From: Nostoc sp. MS1
GTDB taxonomy: Bacteria > Cyanobacteriota > Cyanobacteriia > Cyanobacteriales > Nostocaceae
Length of the DNA stretch: 64,000 nt
Assembly: GCF_019976755.1 (NCBI RefSeq)
Contig: NZ_AP023443.1
Coordinates: forward strand, 1-64,000
Reading direction: 5' to 3'
The notes beneath the pieces were generated by a model. The model saw only the letters and a list, made by a program, of their open reading frames with translations. It did not search any database and had not been told where the DNA came from. This document shows, piece after piece, positions 50,143 through 59,405 of this stretch (positions are counted from its first letter, which is position 1; each line of letters starts with the position of its first letter). The translations under genes and the position numbers were made by a program.

Positions 50143-50340
50143 TTACGTTTGGTCAATAATTTGCAGCAGAAAACCACAGCCAGTATTCTGGACTTTCACG
50201 AGGTTTTTATCTAACAAATATTGGATAACTCCTGTAGAGAAGCCCAGAGTATGCAAAGGTGCAGATCCGCCACGACAGCGCAAGGAATGTAATAAATTTG
50301 CAGCAGTCAAATCATTACCGTTCTTCTTTGGTCTAGCCAT
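50143..50340 (-). CDS. Small winged-helix-like protein
   Basis: 65 residues with a possible small helix-turn-helix (TAANLLHSLRCRGGSAPLHT, then GVIQYLLDKNLVKVQNTGCG). Its start overlaps the preceding gene by eight bases. A DNA-binding role is likely but not proven. Confidence 0.5.
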   Translation of the reverse strand: MARPKKNGNDLTAANLLHSLRCRGGSAPLHTLGFSTGVIQYLLDKNLVKVQNTGCGFLLQIIDQT

Positions 50341-50656
50341 TACTGCCTCCTGTTATTGCTGCTAATTGCTGTTGCAGAATCATGATTTGCGTTTGGTGTT
50401 GTTCGAGTTCTGTTGTGATTTGTGTAAGTAATTCTTGAGTTGAAAGTGTCTTAAGTTGCGATTCTTGATAATGCGATATTTCTTGGCAATGTTTATCCCG
50501 CATTAACCCATAACGCCAGCCATGACCGTACTCATAGGCTAATTGGGTATTGACAGGATAGTATTCCAAGCTCAGAATTACGCCTTGTTGAGTGCGTTGA
50601 CCAAAAACAAAACGGGGATAATCCCAATCCTTGGGAATTGATATTGTCGGTTGCAT
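50333..50656 (-). CDS. Small unknown protein with C-terminal coiled coil
   Basis: 107 residues from the ATG at 50656 (MQPTISIPKDWDYPRFVFG). The N-terminal half is aromatic (VILSLEYYPVNTQLAYEYGH, GWRYGLMRD). The C-terminal ~40 residues are a heptad-like Gln/Leu helix (LSTQELLTQITTELEQHQTQ). I do not recognise a family. Co-transcribed with the following gene. Confidence 0.5.
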   Translation of the reverse strand: MQPTISIPKDWDYPRFVFGQRTQQGVILSLEYYPVNTQLAYEYGHGWRYGLMRDKHCQEISHYQESQLKTLSTQELLTQITTELEQHQTQIMILQQQLAAITGGSNG

Positions 50657-50799
50657 AAATATGCTGATGGTTGAAGGGTTGGGGAGCAATTAGGACAGAA
50701 TTACTGAGGTTGCCCCAATTGCTGGTGATTATTATTTAGGGCAATAAGTTCTTTCATCAAAAGATAGTAGTGGGCAGTGATGCCCACTATTTCCCTAAA

Positions 50800-51696
50800 C
50801 TAAGCCGCTACTAATTCCTGTACTGGCTCAGATTCCATCATCAGTAACCACTCGTCAGCCGTTAGCTCGTCAAAAGCCTTATCCAAAAGTTCATCCCAAT
50901 CGACAACCTCAACTTGCAACAGTGAGCGCACAAGAGCGATCACCGACTCACACGCCGCCTTCTGCTGCCCAACTGAAGAAGCCCGGATGACCCACCAGTT
51001 GCCATCAGTAAAGCCGACTTCGCCCAATTTCTCACCATCACGGGTATAAATCCCATCATCGAGAAGTTCTAACCCGCACTGTTCACAAGCTTGGGCAATC
51101 TCAGCCATGATTTCATTACCAGTCGTGCATGGTTCTTCTTGTGTCTGCACTGGTAACATACCTTGCTGATAAGCTTGTTTAACGTAGCTGTGGCATCTGG
51201 CAGGGGTGATGTTTCGATAAATCTCAACGTTATTAACCAGGACTCGCCAGTACAAATCTGCATGGTTGTCATTATCTAACTCAACGCTGGCAATAAGTTG
51301 ACCATCAACGATTACTTCTTGGTCGTAGAAGGAGATTTCTGCAATGGTGGGAACTTCAGGATATTCGATTGGTGCAGGTAGTGGGGCTGGGAGTGAGCCA
51401 TCCTTATGATGCCATTCAACGTAACGCAGGCAATGGGCAATGGTGTTGTGGCGGAAAATCTCGTTCCCTTGCACCATGACTACCCATCGTTGGGTGATGA
51501 AGTCGCTATGGTCGTAGGTGATATATGCGATGAGTTGTTTACCAGCAAAGATTTCAAAGTGATGGGAGTGGATTTCTACCGTGGTCAGTTCTTCCGGTGC
51601 TATAGCTTGCGCTTGCTGGTTGATGTACTGCTGTAGTTCAGCTTGGGCTAGGGTTTGTTCGCTGACGGGTTGCTGTCTATGTGCGGTATAAGCCAT
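50800..51696 (-). CDS. Plasmid protein with three tandem beta-rich repeats
   Basis: 298 residues from the ATG at 51696, with AGGATC upstream (a start at 51804 has no support). Two clear copies of a ~75-residue unit: VEIHSHHFEIFAGKQLIAYI ... WVVMVQGNEIFRHNT and AEISFYDQEVIVDGQLIASV ... WRVLVNNVEIYRNIT, plus a third, weaker one (LELLDDGIYTRDGEKLGEVG ... WWVIRAS). Each unit has a hydrophobic strand pattern and a conserved W.V. No enzyme motif. Function unknown. Confidence 0.55.
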   Translation of the reverse strand: MAYTAHRQQPVSEQTLAQAELQQYINQQAQAIAPEELTTVEIHSHHFEIFAGKQLIAYITYDHSDFITQRWVVMVQGNEIFRHNTIAHCLRYVEWHHKDGSLPAPLPAPIEYPEVPTIAEISFYDQEVIVDGQLIASVELDNDNHADLYWRVLVNNVEIYRNITPARCHSYVKQAYQQGMLPVQTQEEPCTTGNEIMAEIAQACEQCGLELLDDGIYTRDGEKLGEVGFTDGNWWVIRASSVGQQKAACESVIALVRSLLQVEVVDWDELLDKAFDELTADEWLLMMESEPVQELVAA

Positions 51697-52142
51697 AATG
51701 AAGATCCTTACTAAAGGGTAGAAGGCGATCGCAAAGTTTTCCAGGCCGAGCGATCGCCTTTGTTTTTTTCGGACAACGTTGTGGGGGAGCCACAACGCAC
51801 TCATACTGATTTGGCGTAGCCATAAAGAAAGTCAAAGCCAGCAGTAGCACTTGAGTATTAGCAAGACAAAAATCTATGGTTGCAGAAGTTGATTATTGAT
51901 TTACTTGTGCTGAGTGATGTCTTGAAGCTATTTAGTTTCCAAGGTTCTGTAGACCCAAACTTTCACGTAGTTAGAACAGATGCAGTTTGCTTTTTGCTGT
52001 CCTTACTTATTAATATAAAGCATAATACTGGATTTATCAAGCCTAAAACTGGATTTATTAAAATCTGTACTGTATTTATCCAGTCTAAATATATATTATT
52101 TGTGGTACAGTAGGGATAGAAGTAAGCTTAAAGTGTAGAATT
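51697..52142. promoter_or_regulatory. Divergent intergenic region with iteron-like repeats
   Basis: 446 bp between the leftward repeat-protein gene and the rightward XRE-type gene. It contains HIP1-like sites near 51727-51756, an AT-rich block and three 11-bp direct repeats 21 bp apart at 52027-52079, right before the XRE gene. A 77-codon frame over 51880-52113 is probably not a gene because it covers the repeats. Confidence 0.55.
52027..52079. promoter_or_regulatory. Three direct repeats with 21-bp period
   Basis: ACTGGATTTAT at 52027 and 52048, ACTGTATTTAT at 52069. The spacing is exactly 21 bp, two helical turns, so all copies face the same side. They end ~64 bp before the XRE-type start codon. 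They could be operators for that regulator or replication iterons. Confidence 0.75.
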
Positions 52143-52511
52143 ATGAATCAAGCCTTGATTAAGTGGAGATTAAAAGAAGTCATGGCAAGGCATAACATTA
52201 AAGCCCGTGACCTTGCCGATCAAATGGGTGTCAGTGCTAATTCCGTTTCTAACCTACGTAATGCTCGAACTATGCCTCGGTTAGATGGAGAAATCTTAAA
52301 TAACCTCTGTGAAGCCTTAAACAGACTTGCACAGGATTTAGAAGGAGAAATTACTCCAACTGATTTAATTACTTATGTTCGTGGCCCTAACCCTGTGGTT
52401 GATGAGACTCATGAAATCAAAGGAGCCAGAGCATCTACTCAACAAAGAAAATCTCGTCAAACTAATTCTCAAGCTCAAGTAGAAGATTCTTTAACTTCGT
52501 CTGCGGCTTAG
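52143..52511 (+). CDS. XRE/Cro-type regulator
   Basis: 122 residues. The N-terminal HTH_XRE domain (~5-68) reads LKEVMARHNIKARDLADQMG and VSANSVSNLRNARTMPRL. The C-terminal tail (~75-122) is polar and probably disordered. It is likely a plasmid regulator binding the repeats just upstream, including autoregulation. Confidence 0.85.
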   Translation: MNQALIKWRLKEVMARHNIKARDLADQMGVSANSVSNLRNARTMPRLDGEILNNLCEALNRLAQDLEGEITPTDLITYVRGPNPVVDETHEIKGARASTQQRKSRQTNSQAQVEDSLTSSAA

Positions 52512-52562
52512 TAGAAGCGATCGCCGCCGACCAAAGCAATGCGATCGCCTGCTCAATCCGTT

Positions 52563-52641
52563 AACCACAAAGTGAGCTACATATAATGCTGACACATTTA
52601 AGGTGTAAACCACCAGATCAGCATCAATGTTCACTTTGGTT
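52563..52641. promoter_or_regulatory. Nested inverted repeat upstream of coiled-coil gene
   Basis: Outer arms AACCACAAAGTGA (52563-52575) and TCACTTTGGTT (52631-52641); inner arms ATGCTGA (52586-52592) and TCAGCAT (52618-52624). It could fold as RNA or be a two-part protein binding site. It ends ~48 bp before the next start codon. Confidence 0.55.
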
Positions 52642-53437
52642 ATGCGTCCGTGACTGTTTTCGTGCATTTACCAATAGTGGGCAATACATATGCTGACACT
52701 AGACCGCGAAGAAATATCAGCACCTCGCTACAGTATTCTCAATGACAGCATCAAAGAAACGTTTACTTCCATTGACCGCTTTGAGTCGCAAGCTGTTGAG
52801 GAAATATTGCAGATGCGAGATAAACAGATGTACCTTGAAGCCGGGTACACCAGTTTTAAAGAATACTGCCAGCATGAACTATCGGACTGGGGAGGCTTCC
52901 GGCGAATTAACCAACTGCTAGGGGCGAAGAAAGTAATCGATACGGTTGGCGAGTTAGGGCAGCACATCAAGAATGAACGCCAAGCCCGTCCTTTGCTGCG
53001 TTTAGTCAATGAACCAGAAAAACTAAGGGAAGCTGTAGCGATCGCAGTGCAAGAAAACTCTTCCCCTAGTGAATCGGATTTTGCGGCTGCGGCTAACAAA
53101 GTCCTTCCTCGCCAACCACGCCCACGCATAAAAGCCCCATCTCAGGAAGCAGTGGTTCCTAAATCCAATAGGGTCAAAGTAACGTCACCCTCTCACCCCA
53201 GATATGGAGATGGAGGAAGCATTGAAGCGGACGCACCGAACCCAAGCCAGCAGATTGTCACCTTTGCCGATGGTGAGAAGTTGTTAGTAAACAATGATGA
53301 TTTGACTAACTTGAGTAATGACGTAATTGAGTCATTTAGTAGTGAAAGGGCTTATCCTCCAGAATATGCCGAAGCGATCGCCGCATTGAAGCAGCAACAC
53401 CAGCAAGAATTGGAACGGCTAGAACAGGAGTTAAGGA

Positions 53438-55388
53438 GGGAGCAACGCGATTTTGTGAAGTCGGATCAAAATCAAGCGATCGCTAAAAATCATACTTAAT
53501 TTAATAGTGATTTTATTTACAAATAAAATATTGATTTACACGAAAAATCATCTTGATGAGATATCTCAAAAGATTGCTAGCAAGTCATTTGAGGATTATT
53601 TCCAAAAATCTCTGCAACAAGTCTTTGATACTTAGTATCAATTACGGCAGAAAATAAATTGAAGGCAGAATTAAAGTATAAAATTTATCAACCAGTTTGG
53701 GGTTTGATAAAAGAATTAAAGATAGAATCACAAAAATTATCCCAACTTTTAGCTATCCATTGACAACGCAGATGTAACATAATTTCTGCATTATTTTGTA
53801 ACCAAAACTTACTGTTTCCTTTCATGCGTAAATTAACAACTTGACGAATTAAACTTTCAACTGCACCACTACCGAGAGGTAATTTTCGAGCTGCAACTTC
53901 GTTATATTTTAAAAGCCTCCTTCTATACGCTTTTAAAATATAATTTCGCTCTCTTACCATAATTTTACAGCGCTCTCCTGTTGCCTCGGAAATAAATTCA
54001 CCCATATTTCTCATTAAATCTAGTGCCTGACCTTTCTTTAAAATTTTCCGAGATTTTTTAAACCAGGATTGACGCTCATTATCTGTACTAAAAGCGGCAT
54101 CAGCAAAATCTTGTAAATGTGATGCTGCGTGATAAAAGTCTAATAATTGATAAGTTTCAAGTGGGCATTTTAATTTTTTAGTAAAAGAGGAATGTGTATC
54201 CATATCCACTCTGCACCATCAGCAATCAATAACACCTGCTTGGCTTCACTTATACCCAAATTTACTAAATACATCTCTAAAATTTTGAGGAATTCTTTAT
54301 AACCTGAATATGTGCCATCATTCGTAATAGGTATTGTCGATGTCCTAATTTTTTACCTTCTTCATTTACTACATAAATTGTTAGTAACTTTGGCTCCATC
54401 CATTCACCAACAAAGCCATGACGGTTTGTTTTCTTACTGCGTCTACCTTTTTATTAAACCTAATTTTAGTTCTTCCACCATCTACAGCGATTACAACTCG
54501 TTGGCCTTTTGAGAACATTACTATTAGATAAGTGGTTCATCTCCAGATTTAATATTTTTGATTGGCGTAGATTAATACCAATTTCACCAAAAAGGTAAGT
54601 CAGGCGTTCGATTCGTTTTAAACTAACATTTATTCCCCAATCCGTTAGCGTCGAACGTGCTGCATCGAAAGAACTAGCGATCGCACCATATTTTGCGATT
54701 ATTGACCAGACTAGAGGGGTAATACCTTCAGACATCCCTAGCCACTTTAAAACGGACAAAATCCTTGATTTGAAGTTTTTATTTTTGGCTCATTGAGCAG
54801 AGGATTATCAGATTCTTTACTTGTGGGATTCCGTTCAAGTACATAAGGTAAAGTTAAAGTTACTTCGACGTTTCCAATTGTTACTATTTTTCGCTTTTTA
54901 GAACCATGTTTTTGTGTATTTAAATTTCTCCATCCCTGTGTTTGACTAACAGAATAGTTTAGGATTTTTGGGGATACGGAAAGATTATATAATAAAACAG
55001 CTATACATTGACCTGCTAAAATCATTGCCTGTTCTCTAATTTCTTTTTCTCGTTCTCTCAGCTTTTTTCCATCCCACTCTGTGATATTTGTAAATTCTAA
55101 AAGTTTTGTGACCTGTAAGTGAAAACTTTTAACTGACTTGTTTAAATCAAGAGTTGCACTTATATTTTTGCCATAAAAGGTAGACGTTAAAACTCTGGAA
55201 AGATTACTTAACCGGAATCCTACCTTGTTTTTGACCTTTATAAATTTTTGCACACATCACCAGACTTGAAATTGGTTGATAGCTTACGTATTAATACGGC
55301 TTCTAATATAAGAAATATTTTTAGTACTGAAGAAAGTTGTTAGCGATCGCTGGTTTTTGATCCCACCTCACCAAATCGCGTTGCTCCC
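53438..55388. mobile_element. ISKra4-like insertion sequence with 49-bp TIRs and 9-bp TSD
   Basis: 1951 bp. The left end (53438-53486) begins GGGAGCAACGCGATTT and the right end (55340-55388) is its inverted copy; 44 of 49 bases match. The target AGTTAAGGA is duplicated exactly at 53429-53437 and 55389-55397. The transposase inside, on the minus strand, is broken. Since the duplication is still perfect, insertion may be recent relative to other decay here. Confidence 0.9.
53688..55253 (-). pseudogene. ISKra4-family transposase, frameshifted
   Basis: Three consecutive pieces in different frames. 55253-54747 (N-terminal: KKLREREKEIREQAMILAGQ, then VEVTLTLPYVLERNP), 54759-54466 (IAKYGAIASSFDAARSTLTD) and 54209-53688 (LLDFYHAASHLQDFADAAFS, then KLPLGSGAVESLIRQVVNLR and MKGNSKFW). 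The GSGAVES and R.K...KFW block is characteristic of ISKra4/ISLL6-type DDE transposases. At least two frameshifts and a damaged stretch around 54210-54465 make it inactive. Confidence 0.75.
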
Positions 55389-55787
55389 AGTTAAGGATTG
55401 GGTTACTCTCCGAAGCCAATGCTAGAGCCGAAGAACAGGTAAAAGAACAAATCCAATCATTGCAACTACTATTTCAGCAACAGAAGGTGCAAAACATCCA
55501 GTTACAACAACGCTTGGATGAGATGGAAGCACTGAGACAGTTGGAATACGAGAACCAGCAGTTAAAGCAGCGTATTGAGGAGCTAGAGAACGCGCTTACA
55601 GAACGTCCCACCCAGCAATGGGGGAATACTCTGACCAAGCAAGCGGCTAAGGCATTAAACAAAGAAGTTAAGGAAGCTCTAGAGAAAACACTTGACTTGC
55701 GATCGCTTGCCCAAGAACCACCAAAGGAGAATGCCCAAGAGTGCTTACGCCTGATGGGTATTGCTTTGGGGAATTTGGGCCAGTGCT

Positions 55788-56237
55788 ATGAACAATACCC
55801 AAGCCTTGCAAGCTGCGGCGTTAATACTGGGGAGTGAACCGACCCCACAGGCGATCGCATATCGAGCCGAGCAACTGCAACTATTGCCCCAAGCGGTGAG
55901 TGATATTCAGGCAGTGCTGTCCAAGCCTGGGTGTACTTGGCAAGACTATTTGAGTGTGGCGCAAGAGTACGAGGTGATTGAAGAAGATTACTTAGCCCAG
56001 TTAACCCCACAAGAGGTACAACTAATCACCGAATTAGAGAAAGCTGCACAACCCAAAACTATAACTGTGGGTTCCATCGTTGCCCACAATGACCCGTACT
56101 TCGCTTTATACAACGCCAGAGGTGAAGTTATTCAAGACTTGGGTACTGATGTCTGGGTGGCGTGGGATCACTGGAAAGAGCGAACTGAAAAATCATTCCG
56201 ACATTCCAAGGACGAGTTACGGCTGTTGTCGGACTAG
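55788..56237 (+). CDS. Unknown plasmid protein
   Basis: 149 residues from the ATG at 55788, inside the end of the interrupted coiled-coil gene (50-base overlap), so coupled to it originally. The N-terminal half is helical (TPQAIAYRAEQLQLLPQAVS). The C-terminal part is a small beta-rich domain (TVGSIVAHNDPYFALYNARG, VWVAWDHWKER). I do not recognise the family. Confidence 0.55.
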   Translation: MNNTQALQAAALILGSEPTPQAIAYRAEQLQLLPQAVSDIQAVLSKPGCTWQDYLSVAQEYEVIEEDYLAQLTPQEVQLITELEKAAQPKTITVGSIVAHNDPYFALYNARGEVIQDLGTDVWVAWDHWKERTEKSFRHSKDELRLLSD

Positions 56238-56323
56238 CGATTACTAGATAACCCAAACAACCGAATGCGGCATGGCTGAAGTGCTGCCGATATTTTCATG
56301 CGCCAAAAATTGGAGAAATATAT

Positions 56324-57132
56324 ATGGATGCAATTACGTTTCAGATTCAGGACGAGTTAGGATTCTGTACCCGCACCAGCGACGGTGTAAGTGGAATGAC
56401 CGTCACAGCTTTAGCTAATTTCTGCGGTGTAGATCAACCTGCCATCACCCAATTGCTCAACAAGATTCGTGATTGTGACCCCATAACGAACGACTTAGCA
56501 GAATCGCTAAAACATTTAGCTGGTAAAGACTGGAGGCTCATAACGAACGATACCCAAAATAGCTTGTACATAATTGACGAACTTTGCCACGCGATTCTGG
56601 AATATTACGCTGTTGATGCTCGAAAGTACAAAGGCAAAGCGATCGCCGTTGAAAATTACCGTATGGTTGCCAGGGCAGGGCTGAGGGTATTCATCTGGTC
56701 GCAGACGGGTTATTCGCCACAAACTCTCAGTGCAGAGCAGATGGCTTTGCTTCAGTCTATCCCTGCCATGCAAGAAGCTATCGCCCAATTGCAAGCCCAA
56801 GTTCAAAGCCTACTGCCTCCATCATCCGACTTTATGCCCCCGGCTGGGATGCCCAAGTGTGGAACCAGTTACCCCCACAAGATAAACGCCACTTCCGTTT
56901 TCTGTACCGTCGCCGAGGCTTTCGCCCCTCACAGCAGGGTCAAACTGAGCGGTTAGCCTTGCCTTCTGTCACTGTTGAGCAGTTGAAGGAACAGCAACGC
57001 GATGAAGTAGCGCAGTTAGTTGGTGAAGTATCGCCCGAAGAAAAACAACGATTGCAAGCCGCAAAACTCCAGGCACTCCGAGAATTTTGGTCACAAGCAC
57101 CAGAAGAAGACCAAGAAAATATGCCATTTTAA
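56324..57132 (+). pseudogene. HTH-like plasmid protein with one-base frameshift in a C run
   Basis: The first frame (56324-56956) reads MTVTALANFCGVDQPAITQL (HTH-like), ILEYYAVDARKYK and VARAGLRVFIWSQTGY, then at a run of five Cs (56837-56841) turns to nonsense. The other frame (coding through to 57132) reads GWDAQVWNQLPPQDKRHFRF, then RRGFRPSQQGQTERLALP and a helical tail. One more C would give a single ~269-residue protein, similar in plan to the gene at 46945-47841. Present products would be 210 residues, plus perhaps a second chain from 56857. Confidence 0.65.
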
Positions 57133-57148
57133 ATATTGAGTTAAAAAT

Positions 57149-58228
57149 ATGACTAGTAAATTAATTACCCCCGAATCTCCTCTTTTGGTTCCTCCCCTAC
57201 TAGCCGCAGAGATTGGTTTAACAGAAGCGGTAATACTCCAGCAGATTCATTATTTTTGTCAAATCTCCAAGCACATCAAGCGTGACGGACGGCGGTGGTT
57301 TTGGAAGACGCTCAAGGATTGGGGCGAAACTCTACCGTTTCTTAAACCTTCTGCAATCAGACGAGCGATCGCCAACTTAAGGGACAATTTCAAGCTGATA
57401 GATGTGTGCAGACACAGTGAGAAAACTTGGTATCAAGCAAACTGGTTCACGGTTAACGTCGAGAACGTACAAGCCTTGTGGAATCGCATTTGTCAAAATC
57501 AGCAGATCGATGTGAGCGTTTTGGAACTATCGAACTGCTCACAGGCGGCAGATCATAACAAAGACTTCCCTCTCAAAGACTTCGCTTCACAACAACACAG
57601 TGCTGTTGCGCCTTTTAAAACTGAGGAACTGGAAAACGAGAATTTGGAGTGTGATCAAGAAGGAGCAGTCCAAACCCCAGAGTTAGAGTTACCCCAGACT
57701 ACCCACTTTGTTGAAGAGATAGAACAGGTTGACTCGACTAGCGAGATAGACCATCATGGAGGCCATTCTTCCGCCGCCCCGGTTGCGTTGAATTTTTGTG
57801 ATGAAGACTCTGGTGATGATGATTACACTGAGCCACAAGAAAAATCAGTACAGCCTAGTCAGCAGGAAGTGCAGGAGGTATTGCAGCAGTTGCGAGAAAT
57901 CCCCTGTACCCCACAGTTTCGGTTGAACGGGGAGATTCAGCGCACGGTCAAGCGGTATTGGGAAAATGTACCAGGGGCGATCGCGTATTTGAAGGAGGCA
58001 GTGCGGACTTGGAAAGGGGTCAAATCACCGGAGGCTGTGTTTGTAGCAGCTTGTAGGGAGGGTAGAAAGCCGGAAGCACAACAGGTCAAGTCTGCTGTGA
58101 AGGATTGGTTCGAGTGGGCGAGGAAGGAGAGGATTGTGATTGCGATGTCGGGTGAAGTTGTGTATACGCCGGATGGTGAGGCAGTGGCGTTAGCGGAAAT
58201 GATGCGGCGGTTTCCGATGGGGGAGTAG
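57149..58228 (+). CDS. Winged-helix protein, replication-organiser-like
   Basis: 359 residues. The N-terminal ~120 residues look like a winged helix: LLAAEIGLTEAVILQQIHYF, RRWFWKTLKDWGETLPFLKP and AIRRAIANLRDNFKLIDVCR. This is the pattern of phage replisome-organiser or DnaD/RepA N-terminal domains. A long acidic, low-complexity linker (~150-250) follows, then a helical C-terminal domain (~255-345: QRTVKRYWENVPGAIAYLKE). A role in plasmid replication or its control is likely. ATATTGAGTTAAAA precedes the ATG; the ribosome site is weak. Confidence 0.55.
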   Translation: MTSKLITPESPLLVPPLLAAEIGLTEAVILQQIHYFCQISKHIKRDGRRWFWKTLKDWGETLPFLKPSAIRRAIANLRDNFKLIDVCRHSEKTWYQANWFTVNVENVQALWNRICQNQQIDVSVLELSNCSQAADHNKDFPLKDFASQQHSAVAPFKTEELENENLECDQEGAVQTPELELPQTTHFVEEIEQVDSTSEIDHHGGHSSAAPVALNFCDEDSGDDDYTEPQEKSVQPSQQEVQEVLQQLREIPCTPQFRLNGEIQRTVKRYWENVPGAIAYLKEAVRTWKGVKSPEAVFVAACREGRKPEAQQVKSAVKDWFEWARKERIVIAMSGEVVYTPDGEAVALAEMMRRFPMGE

Positions 58229-58334
58229 AGGTTTGTGTCTAAACAAAATCCTGAAATGGTCGATTGATAACTTGTTTACCGCCGAAGGCAGAAGGTGCGG
58301 CCTTGGCGGATTGCAAAGTTACGGATGGCAAGAG

Positions 58335-59405
58335 CTAGGAGATAGGAATAGGTTGACCGCTAGAGAGAATTAAAGGGAAGTTGTGGACATTAGGAGCGTG
58401 CATTGCACTTATACCAAGATTGGCACGGTTGAGGATATCAGCGTTAGTTTTAATCACTTCACCACGGCTATCTAAGATGGAATGATTAAAGTTCAAACCA
58501 TTGATATTAAATGCCATTGAACATATAGCCATTGAGGCAAACCAAAGACCTACTGTTGGTAACGCTGCTAATAAGAAATGGAAAGCACGATGATTTCTGC
58601 TAGCAAAGGTAGGAATCAACAAGCGTCCCAAGAAGCTATGGTGTCCTGCCAAGTATTTGTATGTTACTTGCTGCTGACCCAACTTATATCCAGCATTAAT
58701 GGATTCATTTTCATCGGTATTGCGAATTAGTGTTGAAGCCACTAAAGAACCATGCAAAGAACTCAACAGTGCGCCACCAAACACACCTGCTACACCCAAC
58801 ATGTGGAACGGGTGCATCAAGATATTATGATCGCCTTGGAAAGCTAACATAAAGTGGAAAGTTCCAGCAATTCCCAAAGGTAAACCATCAGAAAAACTAC
58901 CTTGACCAATGGGATAAACTAGCAAAACGGAAGTAGCAGCAATCACGGGTGCAGAATAGGTGATCGCTATCCAAGGACGCATTCCTAAACGATAGCTAAG
59001 TTCCCAAAATCGCCCTACTAAGCACCAAATACCAATCAGAAAATGCAGAACAATCAACTGATATGGCCCGCCATTGTAGAGCCATTCATCCATTGATGCT
59101 GCTTCCCAGATAGGATAAAAGTGCAAACCAATGGCAGCAGAAGTCGGCACCACTGCGGCTGTAATTAAATTATTACCGTCCATTAGTGAACCCATAATTG
59201 GCTCACGTATGCCATCCATATCTACGCTAGGCGCAGCAATAAAAGCCAAAACAAAACAGGTGGTAGCAGCTAACAAGGTAGGAATCGACAATACACCAAA
59301 CCAGCCGATATAAATCCGATTTTCTGTGCTGGTAATCCACGCACAAAAACTATCCCATAAATCCAAAAAATTCAATTCCCTTTGACGTTGAACAATAGTA
59401 CTCAT
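58335..59405 (-). CDS. psbA: Atypical ('rogue'-type) photosystem II D1 protein
   Basis: 356 residues, clearly D1: YIGWFGVLSIPTLLAATTC, LYNGGPYQLIVLHFLIG, YPIGQGSFSDGLPLG, HNILMHPFHMLGVAGVFGG. In standard D1 numbering Tyr161, Asp170, His190, His198, His215, His272, His332 and His337 are kept. But Mn-cluster ligands are changed: Glu189 to Asp (FQGDHN), Glu333 to Ala, Asp342 to Ile, and residue 344 is Ser (MHAPNVHNFPLI). Tyr126 is Leu and Gln130 is Phe (IWCLVGRFWELS). It therefore cannot build a normal oxygen-evolving cluster. It lacks the Gln-Asp pair reported for chlorophyll f synthase, so the rogue/sentinel D1 class is the better guess. AGGAG precedes the ATG. Confidence 0.9.
   Translation of the reverse strand: MSTIVQRQRELNFLDLWDSFCAWITSTENRIYIGWFGVLSIPTLLAATTCFVLAFIAAPSVDMDGIREPIMGSLMDGNNLITAAVVPTSAAIGLHFYPIWEAASMDEWLYNGGPYQLIVLHFLIGIWCLVGRFWELSYRLGMRPWIAITYSAPVIAATSVLLVYPIGQGSFSDGLPLGIAGTFHFMLAFQGDHNILMHPFHMLGVAGVFGGALLSSLHGSLVASTLIRNTDENESINAGYKLGQQQVTYKYLAGHHSFLGRLLIPTFASRNHRAFHFLLAALPTVGLWFASMAICSMAFNINGLNFNHSILDSRGEVIKTNADILNRANLGISAMHAPNVHNFPLILSSGQPIPIS

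Larger units (their letters stand above)
52690..55837 (+). pseudogene. Coiled-coil plasmid protein gene interrupted by an IS
   Basis: The 5' part is 52690-53437 and the 3' part resumes at 55398. Removing 53438-55388 together with one copy of the 9-bp duplication joins them in frame (EQELRIGLLSEANARAEE) and gives 395 residues. The N-terminal ~110 residues read YLEAGYTSFKEYCQHELSDW and RQARPLLRLVNEPEKLREAV, a pattern seen in plasmid and phage DNA-binding proteins. A beta-rich segment (~165-210, SPSHPRYGDGGSIEADAP) follows, then a long Gln/Glu coiled coil (~225-330) and a short C-terminal domain. Specific function unknown. The present 5' frame stops at 53499 inside the IS, so a truncated protein of 269 residues may be made. 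Confidence 0.8.

Noticed and set aside
58335..59405. psbA-family gene as chlorophyll f synthase (super-rogue D1)
   Set aside because: The Gln-Asp pair reported for that enzyme is absent: the positions near standard residues 130-131 are Phe-Trp. Several metal ligands remain, which suits the rogue class better.
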